Assembly: GCA_007123395.1 (NCBI GenBank)
Contig: SKLD01000419.1
Coordinates: 1-5,717, forward strand
DNA from: Opitutales bacterium
Lineage (GTDB): Bacteria; Verrucomicrobiota; Verrucomicrobiia; Opitutales; Oceanipulchritudinaceae
Direction of reading: 5' to 3'
Length of the DNA stretch: 5,717 bases
Shown here: positions 1 to 5,717 of the stretch, piece after piece
Position numbering within the stretch: the first letter of the stretch is position 1
Layout: each line of letters begins with the position of its first letter
The notes under the pieces: model-generated
The model's database searches: none
Told to the model about the DNA's origin: nothing
What the model saw: only the letters and a program-made list of their open reading frames with translations
Program-made: the position numbers and the translations under genes

Positions 1-66
1 ACGATGAAAAAGAAGGCATGCCGGTCAAGGGTATTGCGGAAGGAAAGGGGTCGCACACATCCTCCA

Positions 67-95
67 CGCAGCACGGACATTCCTGTCCGTGTGCG
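67..95. repeat. Strong 12-bp hairpin, possibly a copy of a dispersed intergenic repeat
   Basis: CGCA-(G bulge)-CACGGACA, loop TTCC, then TGTCCGTG-TGCG: twelve base pairs with one bulged G at 71. It is the strongest inverted repeat in the window. No T-tract follows on either strand, which argues against an intrinsic terminator. From memory, hairpins of the 'cacggaca...tgtccgtg' kind occur many times between genes in some Verrucomicrobiota-type genomes and produce spurious short proteins; that link is uncertain and was not searched. Confidence 0.45.
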
Positions 96-175
96 GTTGA
101 GCGGACACCGCAGACACGGGTCGGAAAACCAGCGCTCCGGTGGACGGGACCGCCCGAACACGGGCCTCCCGCAAG

Positions 176-207
176 TCCGCGCGGAACTGCTGCCGTTGCC
201 GCGCGGA
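176..207 (-). other. Stem-loop just after korB
   Basis: On the minus strand, 5 bases after the korB stop, TCCGCGCGG (207-199) and CCGCGCGGA (184-176) form a 9-bp GC-rich stem around a 14-base loop. Each arm core is itself the palindrome CCGCGCGG, so the element is also a direct repeat. No T-tract follows, so it is more likely a transcript-end stabiliser or a weak or Rho-assisted terminator than a canonical one. A second small hairpin (GCCCG-N4-CGGGC, 152-165) follows. Confidence 0.4.
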
Positions 208-212
208 AGTCG

Positions 213-1124
213 TCATGTCAACTTACGCAGGGACGCCTCGAGTTGGCTCCGCACGGCGTCCGGATCGCCGTCGGAAACGGGATTTTCCGCAAGATTCGCC
301 TCCATTTCGTTAAGAGTCGGACGCTTGACCTTGAGAAAGACCCCGAAGTGGCCCGGAAATGCATCCCGCGTGAGGGCGTAGGCGGCCTCTTCGTCGGTGA
401 CGTCGTGGTCTTCCGGCACCGGCTCGTAGGCCCCGCCCTTGCGCGGCACGGCGGCATCGAACGACCCGGGGTTGAACTGCACGCACTCCGAAAAACACTC
501 CACGACCGAAAACCCGTCGTGGTCGAGGGCGGCCTCCATCATCTCGAGCATGTGATTGGGGTTGGAGGCGGCCGTGCGGGCGACAAACGTGGCCCCGCTG
601 GAAATGAGCTTCTTCGTGGGATTGATCGGCGCGACACGCGATCCCCACGGATCCGTCTTCGACCGGAAGCCCACCGGCGAGGTCGGCGAAGTCTGCTTTT
701 TTGTCAGTCCGTAAACCTGATTGTCCATGACCACGACCATGAGCCGCACGTTTTTGCGCGCGCAGTGGTCGAAATGGTTGCCGCCGATGGAATACGCGTC
801 GCCGTCGCCAATGAAGACGATGGGGTGCAGGTCCGGGCGGCTGAGGCTGAGCCCCGTGGCGAAGGGAAGAATACGCCCGTGGATGAAATGCACGCTGTGC
901 GTGTTCACGAAATATGGAAAACGCGACGAGCAGCCGATGCCCGAAAGCGTGACAATGGACTCCTGCGGGAGATTCTTCTTTTCGAGCAGCTTATGATAGA
1001 TGGCGAGAACGCTGAAGTCCCCGCATCCAGGGCACCACGTCGGTTTGTCGGCCTTGAGGTCGGCACGGGTCAGCGGCGGGCGCGGCTCCGCGCAGATCGG
1101 GGTTTGGTTGGCGGCGTGTACCAT
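213..1124 (-). CDS. korB: 2-oxoacid:ferredoxin oxidoreductase, beta subunit (KorB type)
   Basis: A 303-residue cytoplasmic subunit that binds TPP and one [4Fe-4S] cluster and passes electrons to ferredoxin. The TPP/Mg motif is GDGD (106-109) with N135 in 'DNQVYGLTKKQTSPTSP'. The cluster ligands are C31 and C34 (WCPGCGDF), C65 (SGIGCSS) and C214 (SECVQFN); this spacing closely matches the four ligands known in the Sulfolobus 2-oxoacid:ferredoxin oxidoreductase beta subunit (C12, C15, C46, C197). 'IGDGDAYSIGGNHFDHCARKN' spans the TPP site (105 onward). There is no separate ferredoxin-like delta subunit in the window, as is usual for the KorAB type. The ATG at 1124 is chosen because it starts 7 bases after korA, with a weak GAGAG site 4 bases upstream that overlaps the korA stop. 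Extending upstream to 1301 would run back through korA. Substrate is inferred as 2-oxoglutarate from the KorAB architecture; pyruvate or other 2-oxoacids are possible. Confidence 0.93.
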   Translation of the reverse strand: MVHAANQTPICAEPRPPLTRADLKADKPTWCPGCGDFSVLAIYHKLLEKKNLPQESIVTLSGIGCSSRFPYFVNTHSVHFIHGRILPFATGLSLSRPDLHPIVFIGDGDAYSIGGNHFDHCARKNVRLMVVVMDNQVYGLTKKQTSPTSPVGFRSKTDPWGSRVAPINPTKKLISSGATFVARTAASNPNHMLEMMEAALDHDGFSVVECFSECVQFNPGSFDAAVPRKGGAYEPVPEDHDVTDEEAAYALTRDAFPGHFGVFLKVKRPTLNEMEANLAENPVSDGDPDAVRSQLEASLRKLT

Positions 1125-1131
1125 GATGCTC

Positions 1132-2994
1132 TCAGGGGTTGGCGTGGGCAGAGGACAGGTTTGGACCGGCGGGCGCGGCGTGATTGCCCGTCGCCTCTTC
1201 AATGCGGGCGAGGAGTTCTCCGATGCGGAAGGAAAGACCGTCCGTCTTCGTGATCCCTCCGATATGGGGGAGTACGTATTGGGCGCGGAGAACCCGCGCA
1301 AGCTGGCCGCAGCCGTTGGCGTCGCGGTCGTTCATTTCCACCACGAGAACCCGTTCGAAGCGGCGGAAAAGTGCCTCCAATCCCGGCGGCAAGGGATTGA
1401 GGTGGCGCAGGTGGATCGCACTGTAGCGCAGACCTTTCGCGGCCGCGCGGTTCACCGCCTCACGGATGACCCCCATTGTGGATCCCCACCCCACAAGGAG
1501 CAGATCACCGGAATCGGGGCCGTGGACCTCGGGCGTCGGCAGTGTCGCGGCAAGCGCCTCCATTTTCGCACGGCGCTTGGCCGTCATTGCCATGTGCATC
1601 CTGGGGTTCGCCGAGGGATGGCCGAACTCGTCGTGCTCAAGCCCCGTCACATTGGGATACTTGCCGTCGGCAATGCGGGAACCCGGCGGCAAGTGCTTCG
1701 TGATCCTGTCGAGCGGATACGGCTTGTAGCTTTCGACCGATACCGGCTTGGCACCCGGCAACTGCGGCAGACACGAGAGATCGGGAAACGGAAAGGCCTC
1801 GATACGCGTCGCAATCGCTTGGTCGCTCAAAAAGATAACAGGGACGCTGTATTCATGAGCGATGCACACGGCTTCGATGACAAGGTGGAAGCAGTCTTCC
1901 ACGTCCGCCGCCGCCATGACGACGCGCGGCGCATCGCCGTGGCCGGCGTGGAGCGCAAGATTGAGGTCCGACTGTTCCACGTTGGTCGGCAGGCCGGTGG
2001 AGGGCCCGCCGCGCTGCACGTCGACGATGAGGAGCGGGATTTCCGCCATCACCGCGAAGCTGATGGCCTCGCTCTTCAGTGCAAGGCCCGGACCGCTCGA
2101 ACCGGTCATCGACGGCACGCCACCGTAGGCCGCGCCGAGCGCGGCGGCGATACCCGCAAGCTCGTCCTCTGTCTGGATAAAACTGCCGCCGTAGCGCGGG
2201 AGATCGGCACGCAACTGCTCCATTACCTCCGTCCACGGTGTGATGGGATACGCCGCGCCAAAGCGGATACCGGCCGCCACGGCGCCGTAGGCAATGGCTT
2301 GGTTGCCCGTCATCGTGAGCTGCGTCACCGCCACCTCACCCTCCGTGTGCTCCGGTTCCTCGAAGGTGAAGAAGGAGGCCACGTCGCCGATGGAATACGC
2401 ATAACCGCCCTCCAGCGCGAGCAAAGCGTTGCGCAGGACGGACTCGTCCTTGTGCCCGAAGACCTCCCCCAGAAGCCGCCGGATTTTCTCCATGTTCAGA
2501 CGAAAGGCCTGCGCGAGGACTCCGAGCAAAAAGATGTTCTTCCCCTTCTTCTTCCCCGTCCCTCCCAGGATCTCGATCGTCAACGAGGTCATTGGCACGG
2601 GCAGCGGCGTGATCCGGCGCGCGCGCAGCGCATCAAGGTCCGGCTCCACATTCGTCGAATCGTAGAGGAGCACGCCGCCGTCGCGCAGACTCTCCAAATG
2701 GTCGTCATACGAATGTTGGTAGAACGCCACGAGAATGTCGGCGGCGTCCCCGGCGCTGAGCACCCGCCCGCTGCCCATATGGACTTGAAAGATCGAGGGC
2801 CCCCCGGAGATCGTCGCCGGAATCGTCATGTAGGTCATGACATCCATCTCGCTGCGCCCCGCCAGGCGGGCCAGCATGGCGCCCACCGACTGAATACCGT
2901 CCTGCGAGTTACCCGCAATACGCACGACAGCGTCGTTTAGTGTCTCCGGGACTGCCATCGTGGTATGCGGCAGACCGTCTTTCGTCGATGTCAT
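1132..2994 (-). CDS. korA: 2-oxoacid:ferredoxin oxidoreductase, fused gamma-alpha subunit (KorA type)
   Basis: A 620-residue cytoplasmic protein that, with KorB, carries out CoA-dependent oxidative decarboxylation of a 2-oxoacid (probably 2-oxoglutarate) to the acyl-CoA, passing electrons to ferredoxin; the reverse reaction fixes CO2 where a reductive TCA cycle operates. Residues about 18-205 are the gamma-type domain (GNSQDGIQSVGAML near the start, GTGKKKGKNIFLLG at 145-158). From about 223 the alpha part begins, with the family motif YPITP (249-253), TGSSGPGLALKSEA (297-310) and DVQRGGPSTGLPT (325-337), whose R328 is the conserved arginine near the substrate and CoA site. A final Rossmann-like domain (about 495-600) carries 'HLRHLNPLP'. 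The length fits fused gamma-alpha KorA proteins of about 560-650 residues. There are no frameshifts or missing motifs. korB follows after 7 bases, so the two are co-translated. Which 2-oxoacid is preferred cannot be settled from sequence reading alone. Confidence 0.93.
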   Translation of the reverse strand: MTSTKDGLPHTTMAVPETLNDAVVRIAGNSQDGIQSVGAMLARLAGRSEMDVMTYMTIPATISGGPSIFQVHMGSGRVLSAGDAADILVAFYQHSYDDHLESLRDGGVLLYDSTNVEPDLDALRARRITPLPVPMTSLTIEILGGTGKKKGKNIFLLGVLAQAFRLNMEKIRRLLGEVFGHKDESVLRNALLALEGGYAYSIGDVASFFTFEEPEHTEGEVAVTQLTMTGNQAIAYGAVAAGIRFGAAYPITPWTEVMEQLRADLPRYGGSFIQTEDELAGIAAALGAAYGGVPSMTGSSGPGLALKSEAISFAVMAEIPLLIVDVQRGGPSTGLPTNVEQSDLNLALHAGHGDAPRVVMAAADVEDCFHLVIEAVCIAHEYSVPVIFLSDQAIATRIEAFPFPDLSCLPQLPGAKPVSVESYKPYPLDRITKHLPPGSRIADGKYPNVTGLEHDEFGHPSANPRMHMAMTAKRRAKMEALAATLPTPEVHGPDSGDLLLVGWGSTMGVIREAVNRAAAKGLRYSAIHLRHLNPLPPGLEALFRRFERVLVVEMNDRDANGCGQLARVLRAQYVLPHIGGITKTDGLSFRIGELLARIEEATGNHAAPAGPNLSSAHANP

Positions 2995-3000
2995 AGGTGT

Positions 3001-3004
3001 CTCC
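3001..3004 (-). promoter_or_regulatory. Shine-Dalgarno deciding the korA start
   Basis: GGAG lies 6 bases before the ATG at 2994. A TTG at 3006 is also in frame and four codons longer, but it overlaps this site and has no good Shine-Dalgarno of its own, so the ATG is preferred. Confidence 0.7.
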
Positions 3005-3012
3005 AAGGCTCT

Positions 3013-3024
3013 GCCGTTAACGGC
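3013..3024. repeat. Perfect 12-bp palindrome GCCGTTAACGGC before korA
   Basis: A gapless 12-bp palindrome centred on GTTAAC, 18 bases upstream of the korA ATG and just upstream of its Shine-Dalgarno. If transcribed, it lies in the leader close to the ribosome site. As DNA it would suit a dimeric regulator; as RNA it can form only a short stem because it has no loop. Confidence 0.45.
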
Positions 3025-3084
3025 GGTGAGGGGTAGTAGGAAAGTGTCGGGACCTTAACTAGACGTAACGGGAGTTCACTGTCT

Positions 3085-3114
3085 ATTTTATTCCGGATAA
3101 GCCCATCTTATTCA
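3085..3114 (-). promoter_or_regulatory. Candidate promoter for korAB
   Basis: The ccsA-korA gap is the only place in the window with room for a promoter, and 3081-3140 is only one third GC in otherwise GC-rich DNA. On the minus strand TAAAAT (3090-3085) matches five of six positions of a sigma70 -10 box. The best -35 partner, TGAATA (3114-3109) at 18-base spacing, is weak (three of six). Transcription would start near 3078, giving a leader of about 80 bases before korA. The inverted repeat at 3097-3111 falls between the two boxes. The -10 and the base composition are seen; promoter function is inference. Confidence 0.3.
3097..3111. repeat. Inverted repeat ATAAG-N5-CTTAT in candidate korA promoter
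   Basis: A perfect 5-bp inverted repeat with a 5-base spacer lies between the candidate -35 and -10 elements upstream of korA. The position would suit an operator, but five bases per arm can arise by chance in AT-rich DNA. Confidence 0.3.
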
Positions 3115-3120
3115 CTTTTC

Positions 3121-3137
3121 CTAATAACATGTATTAG
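3121..3137. repeat. Inverted repeat CTAATA-N5-TATTAG upstream of korA
   Basis: A perfect 6-bp inverted repeat with a 5-base spacer sits just upstream of the candidate -35 region. Its centre is 25 bases from the centre of the second repeat at 3097-3111, and its arms are similarly AT-rich with the same spacer length. It could be a regulator-binding dyad; no known regulator consensus is recognised with confidence. Confidence 0.35.
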
Positions 3138-3167
3138 AGCACTTCGATGATCACGCACGCCACCACC

Positions 3168-3188
3168 GCGCCGGGCCAGGCCCCGCGC
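3168..3188 (-). terminator. GC-rich imperfect hairpin directly after ccsA, no T-tract
   Basis: Four bases past the ccsA stop, two 10-base arms match as an inverted repeat with one mismatch (GCGCGGGGCC / GGCCCGGCGC) around one central base. A realistic RNA hairpin would have GCGC and GGGC stem parts around a G-G mismatch and a three-base loop. The position suits a transcript end for resB-ccsA, but no run of T follows on the minus strand, so it is not a canonical intrinsic terminator. It may only stabilise the 3' end or be a by-product of high GC. Confidence 0.3.
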
Positions 3189-3192
3189 CAGT

Positions 3193-5070
3193 CTACCGTT
3201 CGAGGGCCGCGCCCGAGCGCCACTTCTCCGGGCGCGTGCCGGCGAGACCGATGACGGCCAACTGACTGACCCAGAACACAACAAGCCAGAAAAAGCCGCG
3301 GTCCATGAATCCGTAGCTGTGCAGGCCAACACCGAGCAGGTTCGTCCCGAACCACGCCCAGCTTGTCACGATTCCCCCGCCGATGGCGAGTGCCATGAAG
3401 CCGCGCCGCTCCACCATGCGGATGCGCTTGGCATGCAACATCATGGCCGCCCACAGGACGAGCATAAGGGCACCGTTTTCCTTGGGATCCCACCCCCAGA
3501 AGCGCCCCCACGACTGGTCGGCCCAGACACCGCCGAGCACCGTGCCGAGAAAGGTGAAGAGGAGAGCAAAACAGGTCGCCCCATAGACCATCCGCTCAAT
3601 GGAGCGGGCTGCCGCCAGATCCAGCGAACGCGTGAACACACCGCGGACGATAAAGAACAAGCCCATCGCGGCGGCGAGAAACACCGCCGAGTAGCCGACG
3701 ATTATGGTGATCACGTGCGTCGCGAGCCAGAAGTTGGAGTCGAGCACGGCCCGCATCATCTCCATCGTGTCCGTGCCGCCCGCTACAGCGAGATTGTGCG
3801 CGATGACGAGGGTACAGAACCCGGTGAGCGCGGCGGCGGCGGCGGCGAGCCCGTTGCGCTGGCCCCACTCCATCGGCACGGCGAAGAGAACGGCTCCCCA
3901 TCCCACAAAGACGGCCGACGAATAGAGATTGGTCACCGGCGCGTAGCCGCTCAGGTAGACACGGGCAGCGAGCCCGAAGGTGTGCGGCACCAGCGCGACA
4001 CATATGACAATGAGCGCGGCGGTGTTGAGCGAACGGGTGTTCCAGAGCCATGCAAAGCAGATGGCAAGAAAGGCGAGGACATACAATTGCAGGCTCAGGT
4101 AGAAAGGAGCCAAGCCGTTGAAAAAATACTCGAAGCCCGCCCGTGCCTGAAATCCGTCGAGGCGCCCGCGGAGGTATTCGTTGACATCCTCCACGGCGGC
4201 GGAGAATGCAGGCGCGTCTCCCGTCACCCAAGCGTCCGCCATCCGGCCGTAGGCCGCCACCACGGGATCAGCGCTGCCCCCGTGCACCCGCGCGAGCAAC
4301 GCCTTGCCGGGATTCGACCACTCCGTCTCATTCCAGCGCAGAGGGACGGCCGTCATCTCGGGAACGGCAAGGAAGGAGCGGCTGTCCGCCACTTGGCGGA
4401 AGAGCGTGGTCAAGCGGACAAAATCGTTGATCGCCAGATTGTCGCCGCGTCCGCCCGTCTCCATCGTGCGCATGATGTCCACGGCGTCGGGCAAGACGGC
4501 GTCAAACCGGGCGTAGGCGGTGCTCACGCTCTGCTCCCCGTAGAGGTGAGGAACGAGGGAGGTCTCCAAACTCTGGTACTTAATGAGCGCGATCCGCAAC
4601 CGCAGGACGGCGTTTTGAAAGCGGTTGCGCAGGGCCGATTCCTCAGGGGCGAGGCGCGCCTGCCGCTCAATCTCGCCAAGGTGCGGCGCCAGCTCGGCGT
4701 AGGAGAAATGGACGACATCCGAACCGGACGAACCGAGGAGCCCGAGCAGGTCCGGGTTGTCGACACGGAAGACCCTGTAGCCTGCCGCCGTTTCGCGGTC
4801 GAAGAGAACATCCGCCGCCCACTCAAGGTGTGGTATGCGGCGGCCATCTTCATCCATGGCGGACTGACGGCCGCGGAAGTAGACCAAGGCATTCCGGGCA
4901 ACCGTATCGATCGGCTTGAGACGGCCGCCGTCGAGGACGGGCAAGCGTCCGAAGGCATCAAGATCGAACTCCGCCCGCTCAGCGCGCGCGGTGCGGTCGG
5001 GACGCAACGCGGAAACAACGAACAAGGCGGCTAGGCCGAGGACGATCCAGAAAACAAGGCGCACCTTCAT
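3193..5070 (-). CDS. ccsA: Cytochrome c biogenesis protein CcsA, long form with N-terminal exported domain
   Basis: A 625-residue membrane protein, the heme-handling subunit of the System II cytochrome c synthetase. Residues 5-21 are a membrane anchor. Residues 22-320 are a soluble, probably exported domain that begins with 'FGRLPVLDGGRLKPIDTVAR' (40-59) and contains a charged helical stretch (130-170). Residues 322-612 form a multi-helix CcsA core. The core carries the tryptophan-rich WWD heme motif (516-531, WGRFWGWDPKE) and the histidines expected around it: H452 before it (P-His1), H546 in 'MLHAKR' (TM-His2) and H584 in 'GVGLHSYGF' (P-His2); H363 in 'HTFGLAARVYLSG' is also present. These assignments follow the known CcsBA pattern. 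Classical CcsA proteins are about 300-350 residues, so the N-terminal domain roughly doubles the length; this form is, as I recall, common in PVC and related bacteria. The domain has no cysteine and no CXXCH. The start is set by the Shine-Dalgarno and the ATGA overlap with resB. Confidence 0.92.
   Translation of the reverse strand: MKVRLVFWIVLGLAALFVVSALRPDRTARAERAEFDLDAFGRLPVLDGGRLKPIDTVARNALVYFRGRQSAMDEDGRRIPHLEWAADVLFDRETAAGYRVFRVDNPDLLGLLGSSGSDVVHFSYAELAPHLGEIERQARLAPEESALRNRFQNAVLRLRIALIKYQSLETSLVPHLYGEQSVSTAYARFDAVLPDAVDIMRTMETGGRGDNLAINDFVRLTTLFRQVADSRSFLAVPEMTAVPLRWNETEWSNPGKALLARVHGGSADPVVAAYGRMADAWVTGDAPAFSAAVEDVNEYLRGRLDGFQARAGFEYFFNGLAPFYLSLQLYVLAFLAICFAWLWNTRSLNTAALIVICVALVPHTFGLAARVYLSGYAPVTNLYSSAVFVGWGAVLFAVPMEWGQRNGLAAAAAALTGFCTLVIAHNLAVAGGTDTMEMMRAVLDSNFWLATHVITIIVGYSAVFLAAAMGLFFIVRGVFTRSLDLAAARSIERMVYGATCFALLFTFLGTVLGGVWADQSWGRFWGWDPKENGALMLVLWAAMMLHAKRIRMVERRGFMALAIGGGIVTSWAWFGTNLLGVGLHSYGFMDRGFFWLVVFWVSQLAVIGLAGTRPEKWRSGAALER
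3829..3846 (-). repeat. GCC trinucleotide run encoding six alanines in CcsA
   Basis: Six consecutive alanine codons, five GCC and one GCG on the coding strand, encode A409-A414 at the beginning of a CcsA membrane helix. The run is in frame and the reading frame is intact. Such a tract can change length by slippage in steps of one alanine. Confidence 0.8.
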
Positions 5071-5717
5071 GCCGCACCTCCCTGCACCGTGCCGTTGCCG
5101 CTCGCTCGACGCGACACGTAGCGCCGCAATCCGTAACCGAACTGCCAAGTCATACCCAATGTCATCAGAATACAGGCGATATACGGGACGAGCCATCCCG
5201 GATTGTTCACTACTTGAAGCTGCGAGGCGCGGTCGTCGCGGCCCTGTGAATCCGGTCCGAAGGAGGATTGATAGAAGGTGTAGCCCCCGTAGCGAAGCGG
5301 ATTGTTCATGTAAATGAGGGTCTCGCGGTCTTCCCCGGCTTCAGGATGAACGAGATGCACGCGGCTGGAGAAATTGCGGGCGATGTTCGTCCCCGGATAC
5401 CGGTCGTGGGAAAACTCAATGAGCTTCATGGAAAACGGCAGGTACTCCCGCTTATAGCGCAGCGCGATGCGGTATTGCCTGCCTCCGTATTCAAAATCCT
5501 GGTGCGGCAGCCCGTTTTCGAGCACATTACTGACGAGCCATGACCCGAGGGAGCCCTCCGGAGAGATCAGTTCGACCACGGCCGTCGTGGTGTTGCGCTC
5601 GTTCATCGCAAAGGTCCGGGGCTGCGGCTGCGCGGTGAGGTTCATTGAAACGGCCAGTCCGCGCGTCGCGATACGGGGCTGGTGCGCGCCGCCGCGGGAG
5701 ATCGTGGCGTTCTCATG
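5067..5717 (-). CDS. resB: ResB-family cytochrome c biogenesis protein, C-terminal part (5' end outside window)
   Basis: Partial gene: the frame is open to the right edge, giving 216 visible residues, and an internal ATG at 5645 should not be taken as the start. ResB (Ccs1/CcsB) is the partner of CcsA in System II cytochrome c maturation; together they move heme across the membrane and ligate it to apocytochromes. Visible residues 40-172 form the soluble exported domain typical of the ResB C-terminal half, with an 'RYKREYLPFSMKLIEFSHDR' stretch (about 87-106) followed by PGTNIARNFSS, then IYMNNPLRYGGYTFYQSSF (135-153), then LQVVNNPGW leading into a single membrane segment (about 173-194) and a short basic tail. 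The 'NPLRYGGYTFYQSS' and 'V-NPGW--PY' phrases are the usual ResB signature before the last helix. The stop overlaps the ccsA start as ATGA, indicating co-transcription and coupling. The N-terminal membrane helices and their heme-binding histidine lie outside the window. Confidence 0.88.
   Translation of the reverse strand, partial: HENATISRGGAHQPRIATRGLAVSMNLTAQPQPRTFAMNERNTTTAVVELISPEGSLGSWLVSNVLENGLPHQDFEYGGRQYRIALRYKREYLPFSMKLIEFSHDRYPGTNIARNFSSRVHLVHPEAGEDRETLIYMNNPLRYGGYTFYQSSFGPDSQGRDDRASQLQVVNNPGWLVPYIACILMTLGMTWQFGYGLRRYVSRRASGNGTVQGGAA
5076..5081 (-). promoter_or_regulatory. Shine-Dalgarno of ccsA
   Basis: On the minus strand GGAGGT lies 5 bases before the ATG at 5070, inside the last codons of resB. 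This near-perfect site fixes the ccsA start at 5070 rather than at the upstream in-frame start near 5196, which would extend deep into the resB coding region. Confidence 0.85.

Larger units (their letters stand above)
1..212. other. Non-coding stretch downstream of korB
   Basis: No supported gene. Open frames cross this stretch on both strands, but the long ones only run antisense into korB, and the 63-residue minus-strand frame (25-216) is arginine- and alanine-rich, lacks a recognisable domain and spans the hairpin elements. The region holds three stem-loops (207-176, 165-152, 95-67). It is probably the transcript end of korAB. Whatever gene lies further left is outside the window. Confidence 0.6.

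Noticed and set aside
1..28. Minus-strand promoter (TTGACC at 28-23) for a gene left of the window
   Set aside because: No acceptable -10 box is visible at the right spacing before the window ends.
25..216. Small minus-strand gene of 63 residues downstream of korB
   Set aside because: It spans the hairpins at 67-95 and 176-207, overlaps the korB stop and has a composition typical of translated GC-rich spacer DNA.
18..1253. Plus-strand open frame of 411 codons across the left end and antisense to korB
   Set aside because: Open to the left edge, so a gene entering from outside was considered, but it has no stop until it has crossed all of korB and gives no family resemblance.
1125..1301. Longer korB start extending the protein by 59 residues
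   Set aside because: The extension is read inside korA in another frame, is rich in Pro, Ser and Arg and is unlike KorB N-termini; ATG at 1124 fits the operon spacing.
1000..2940. Plus-strand open frame of 646 codons antisense to korA
   Set aside because: It lies opposite a gene with clear family motifs; its translation is rich in Arg, His and Gly with no recognisable domain. High GC at third codon positions removes stops from the opposite strand.
3319..5034. Plus-strand open frame of 571 codons antisense to ccsA
   Set aside because: Same reasoning: a low-complexity, charged translation opposite a well-supported membrane protein.
5071..5196. Longer ccsA start extending the protein by 42 residues
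   Set aside because: It would overlap resB by over 120 bases; ATG at 5070 has a strong Shine-Dalgarno and is followed at once by a membrane anchor.

Overview
The window is GC-rich apart from one intergenic stretch, and all four supported genes lie on the minus strand. In transcription order (right to left) they are the 3' part of a ResB-family cytochrome c biogenesis gene, a complete long-form ccsA, a 198-bp AT-rich intergenic region, and the pair korA-korB. The left 212 bases hold no convincing gene. The very long plus-strand reading frames (571 to 646 codons) are antisense shadows of these genes.

Organism: a GC-rich bacterium using System II (Ccs) cytochrome c maturation. From memory of family members, the long-form CcsA with an extra N-terminal exported domain and the ResB phrases around 'IYMNNPLRYGG' resemble Verrucomicrobiota/PVC-type proteins. 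This assignment is inference and was not checked by any search. No rRNA, tRNA, CRISPR array, insertion sequence or prophage gene is visible.

Region by region (minus-strand order): 5717-5067 is the C-terminal 216 residues of ResB, cut by the window edge. 5070-3193 is CcsA (625 aa), translationally coupled to resB through a 4-base ATGA overlap and preceded by a strong Shine-Dalgarno. 3192-2995 is the only gene boundary large enough for a promoter; it carries a GC-rich imperfect hairpin just after ccsA, an AT-rich core with two short inverted repeats, and a perfect 12-bp palindrome just upstream of korA. 2994-1132 is KorA (620 aa, fused gamma and alpha parts). 1124-213 is KorB (303 aa), 7 bases downstream of korA. 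212-1 is non-coding, with several stem-loops, including a strong 12-bp one at 67-95.

Function: ResB and CcsA form the membrane complex that exports heme and attaches it to CXXCH apocytochromes. KorA and KorB form a CoA-dependent 2-oxoacid:ferredoxin oxidoreductase, probably using 2-oxoglutarate, with TPP and one [4Fe-4S] cluster. The two pairs look like two transcription units rather than one pathway. I found no undescribed system. The most checkable leads are the intergenic inverted repeats, the left-end hairpin as a possible dispersed repeat, and the large exported domain of CcsA.
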